From Leucobacter sp. (GTDB lineage: Bacteria; Actinomycetota; Actinomycetes; Actinomycetales; Microbacteriaceae): a stretch of DNA of 7,423 bases. The position numbers were made by a program, and so were the translations under genes. The stretch is taken from assembly GCA_017990305.1 (NCBI GenBank), contig JAGNOB010000075.1, forward strand, positions 1-7,423, given 5' to 3'. A model generated the notes under the pieces. The model saw only the letters and a list, made by a program, of their open reading frames with translations, ran no database searches and was not told the DNA's origin. Below, piece after piece: positions 5,598-7,423 of this stretch. Within the stretch, counting starts at the first letter, position 1, and each line of letters starts with the position of its first letter.

Positions 5598-5633
5598 AAA
5601 GGGCGGGTGATCCATTTGGATCGCCCGCCCTTT
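5598..5633. terminator. strong bidirectional intrinsic terminator (rpmE2 / exonuclease)
   Basis: AAAGGGCGGGTGATCC (5598-5613) pairs with GGATCGCCCGCCCTTT (5618-5633) around an ATTT loop: 16 bp with a single G-T wobble. A-runs and T-runs at the base of the stem give a T-tract in both directions (TTTCGTTT on plus, TTTCGCG on minus), as expected between convergent genes. Confidence 0.92.
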
Positions 5634-5670
5634 CGTTTGCCCTAGGTTGCCGAACTACTGCGCCCTGACG

Positions 5671-6369
5671 CTAGGGTCGCACCGGCCAGTCGCCGTCGGC
5701 GACGAAGTTCGGGTCGCGTACGCGCCGCATGTACTCCTGAAAGTTTTCGGCCTGAGCCCGAGCCCACCCCACCTGCGCTGCGTGGATCTGCTCGAGCTCA
5801 TCTGGCAGCGTCCCGGCGTACTTGCGCGCCAGTTGCTGCATAACCTTGCCGGAGGCAATCGCATCCTCACCCGCATCGTGGGCATTGCCCAGTTCGACGC
5901 CGTAGTGCTCGGCGACGGCGACCAAGGTGCGCTTGCCCTTGCGGAACCGGTCGAGCTGCTTATCGATGATGAGCGGATCGAGGACAGGTGCGACATCCGC
6001 CTCGGCGACGCCATACCGGCGCTGCTCGGACCGCAATAGCGACAGGTCGTACGGCGCGTTGTAGACAACAAGGGGGAGCCCCCTGTCAATCATCTGGGCG
6101 ATGCGCTCGCTAATCTGCTTAACGCCAACGGCGGCGTCGATGCCGCTGGAGCGCGCGACCTCTGTCGTAATCCCGTGGACGCGGACGGCCGCGTCGGGGA
6201 TCTCGACGCCAGGGTTGAGGAGCCAGTCGTAGCGCTCCGTCACCTCGCCGTGTTCGCTCAATATCGCGAGCGTCGCGCTTACGATCCGTGAGGTGTCGGT
6301 CTCGACTCCCGTGGTTTCGGTGTCGAAGACGGCCAGCTGTGCAGCCCAGAGGGGGAGTACGTCATTCAC
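5671..6369 (-). CDS. DEDDh 3'-5' exonuclease, DNA polymerase III epsilon-like
   Basis: A 232-residue RNase T/DnaQ-superfamily exonuclease. The four acidic residues and the histidine are in place: DTETTG with Asp16 and Glu18, YNAPYD with Asp108, and HDAGED with His164 and Asp169; VHGIT (64-68) is another family landmark. Such enzymes remove nucleotides from 3' ends of DNA or RNA. There is no polymerase, helicase or BRCT part and no replication gene nearby, so it is a stand-alone exonuclease of unknown substrate rather than proven polymerase proofreading. The GTG at 6369 is chosen because AAAGGA lies 5 bases upstream and the product then starts ten or so residues before the first motif, as in related proteins; an in-frame ATG at 6414 would add 15 residues that include the presumed -10 element. 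It is divergent from the hydrolase gene. Confidence 0.87.
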   Translation of the reverse strand: MNDVLPLWAAQLAVFDTETTGVETDTSRIVSATLAILSEHGEVTERYDWLLNPGVEIPDAAVRVHGITTEVARSSGIDAAVGVKQISERIAQMIDRGLPLVVYNAPYDLSLLRSEQRRYGVAEADVAPVLDPLIIDKQLDRFRKGKRTLVAVAEHYGVELGNAHDAGEDAIASGKVMQQLARKYAGTLPDELEQIHAAQVGWARAQAENFQEYMRRVRDPNFVADGDWPVRP

Positions 6370-6391
6370 GATGATCCTTTCGCCTTCTTCG

Positions 6392-6397
6392 ATAGTA
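6392..6397 (-). promoter_or_regulatory. candidate -10 element TACTAT for the exonuclease gene
   Basis: On the minus strand TACTAT precedes the GTG start by 22 bases, so the transcript would begin about 15-16 bases before the gene and keep the AAAGGA ribosome site. No clear -35 element is seen. If translation instead began at 6414 this hexamer would lie inside the gene. Confidence 0.4.
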
Positions 6398-6459
6398 GCG
6401 ATAGCCACGGACATCGCCGCGCCCCGCGCGTGTGCAGATGAGTGCCAGGGTGGTGCCGG

Positions 6460-6465
6460 TAGCAT
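6460..6465 (+). promoter_or_regulatory. -10 element TAGCAT for a leaderless hydrolase mRNA
   Basis: TAGCAT is followed by 7 bases and the GTG start at 6473, the same geometry as at fabG and the ABC ATPase. No Shine-Dalgarno is present before this GTG, which supports leaderless translation and also fixes the start. Confidence 0.5.
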
Positions 6466-6472
6466 CGTCTCT

Positions 6473-7372
6473 GTGCCAGAACACCCCCCAACACTCATAC
6501 CCACGCTCGGTATCGACACCCGCGACTGGGTGTACGGTGACCCCGCAGGAACTCCAATCGTGCTTGTGCACGGCTTCCGGGGCGATCATCACGGGTTGCA
6601 GGGGATCGCGCAGGCTCTGGCCCAGGCTGACCCCACACTTGCAATTCACGTCCCCGACCTTCCTGGCTTCGGCAAGACCCCAGCGATTCCCGGGCGCGCC
6701 CACGAACTCTCAACGTTCGGCGAGTGGCTCACGGCCTTCACCGAGGCTGTCGCGCCCAACGGCGGAATGATACTTGGACACTCCTTCGGGTCGCTCGTGG
6801 TGAGCTCCGCGCTCAGCCAGGGCGCGCGATCGACGCGCACGATCCTCATCAATCCCATCTCAGCGCCTGCGCTCGAGGGGCCGCAAGCATTCCTTACCCA
6901 GCTCGCGATCCTGTACTACCGCGCGGCAGATGCCCTTCCCGAACGAGCCGCGAAGTCGCTGCTCGGCAGCAAGCTGATTGTTCGAGGAATGAGCGAGGTC
7001 ATGGCAAAGACACGCGACCGCGAGTTGCGCGCGTGGATCCATAATCAGCATCATCAGTACTTCTCTGAGTTCGCCGATTCGAAATCGCTGCTTGACGCGT
7101 TCAAAGCGTCGGTGTCGCACACTGTCGCAGAGCACGCAGCAGCGTACGACATGCCAACCTTGCTCATCGCGGGGGAGCGCGACGACATCACTCCGCTCGC
7201 GAAGCAGCTTGACCTGCAGCGCCTGCTGAGCGACGCCGAGCTCGTTATCTTGCCTGGCACGGGACATCTTGTGCACTACGAAGCCGTCGCAGACGCGGTC
7301 GCCCGCATCGCACAGTTTGTTCGCCCCGAGACACATGCCCCCAACGCCGCAGCGCAGGAGCGCAGCGCGTGA
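6473..7372 (+). CDS. alpha/beta-fold hydrolase
   Basis: A 299-residue single-domain alpha/beta hydrolase with HGFRGDHHG (33-41, oxyanion region), DLPGFGKT (63-70), nucleophile elbow GHSFGS with Ser105, an acid in AGERDDITP (Asp238 or Asp239), and His266 in GTGHLVHYE. The helical cap lies at about 130-220. No signal peptide is seen, so it is probably cytoplasmic. The fold covers esterases, epoxide or haloalkane hydrolases and C-C bond hydrolases; nothing here fixes the substrate. The GTG at 6473 is chosen over upstream in-frame starts because it sits on a leaderless-type promoter, gives the usual short lead-in to the first strand, and avoids overlap with the divergent exonuclease. Its stop overlaps the next start by 4 bases (GTGA), so the two are probably co-expressed. 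Confidence 0.88.
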   Translation: MPEHPPTLIPTLGIDTRDWVYGDPAGTPIVLVHGFRGDHHGLQGIAQALAQADPTLAIHVPDLPGFGKTPAIPGRAHELSTFGEWLTAFTEAVAPNGGMILGHSFGSLVVSSALSQGARSTRTILINPISAPALEGPQAFLTQLAILYYRAADALPERAAKSLLGSKLIVRGMSEVMAKTRDRELRAWIHNQHHQYFSEFADSKSLLDAFKASVSHTVAEHAAAYDMPTLLIAGERDDITPLAKQLDLQRLLSDAELVILPGTGHLVHYEAVADAVARIAQFVRPETHAPNAAAQERSA

Positions 7373-7423
7373 GGCTCACGCGGATCGACGACCTCAGCCT
7401 CCCCGAACTCGCCGATTTCACGC
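7369..7423 (+). CDS. 5' end of a gene, probably TrmH-family RNA methyltransferase (partial)
   Basis: Only 18 codons are present before the right edge, reading VRLTRIDDLSLPELADFT with GTG as start. The start is supported by a GTGA overlap with the hydrolase stop and by AGGAG 8 bases upstream. The short sequence resembles the N-terminus of actinobacterial TrmH (SpoU)-type RNA 2'-O-methyltransferases, which often begin with a RIDDLSLPELADY-like stretch, but that is from memory and 18 residues cannot prove it. The presence of a gene is well supported; the product is tentative. Confidence 0.6.
   Translation, partial: MRLTRIDDLSLPELADFT

Noticed and set aside
6293..6472. N-terminal extension of the alpha/beta hydrolase by 60 residues
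   Set aside because: It overlaps the divergent exonuclease gene and both promoters, and the extra sequence does not resemble a signal or domain.

Overview
This window looks like ordinary chromosomal DNA from a high-GC actinobacterium, most likely a member of the Microbacteriaceae and possibly Leucobacter-like. That placement is inferred from the GC-rich coding, the single-gene layout with leaderless-type promoters, a MabA-like FabG ending in GLGMGH, DUF3099 and SURF1 neighbours, and a zinc-free (type B) ribosomal protein L31. I see no tRNA or rRNA gene, CRISPR array, insertion sequence, phage gene or plasmid function.

Layout, left to right. (1) The last 90 residues of an ABC-F ATPase run rightward off the left edge. 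(2) A leftward cluster of four genes occupies about 2789 to 323: a DUF3099 membrane protein, a 78-residue Cys/His protein, the cytochrome oxidase assembly factor SURF1, and a secreted cutinase-family lipoprotein. Successive genes overlap by 4, 8 and 8 bases, so translation is probably coupled. (3) A FabG-type reductase (right) and phosphoserine phosphatase SerB (left) converge on a long hairpin. (4) SerB is divergent from a stand-alone ABC ATPase, with only 29 bases between the start codons. (5) The ABC ATPase is followed by rpmE2 (L31 type B), which has an 80-base leader. (6) rpmE2 converges with a DEDDh exonuclease across a very strong bidirectional terminator. (7) The exonuclease is divergent from an alpha/beta hydrolase, whose stop overlaps the start of a last gene cut by the right edge, probably a TrmH-type RNA methyltransferase.

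The genes are mostly unrelated housekeeping functions: translation (ABC-F, L31, RNA methyltransferase), serine synthesis, fatty-acid elongation, respiration and nucleic-acid processing. The clearest shared signal is regulatory. Four genes without a usable Shine-Dalgarno sequence (fabG, serB, the ABC ATPase and the hydrolase) have a TAGnnT hexamer ending 6 or 7 bases before the start codon, the geometry expected for leaderless mRNAs. Genes inside the cluster, rpmE2 and the exonuclease have Shine-Dalgarno sequences. I found no convincing new defence or mobile system. The best leads are the small Cys/His protein next to SURF1, the L31 leader, the overlapping serB/ABC promoters and the in-frame 15-bp repeats in the cutinase tail.
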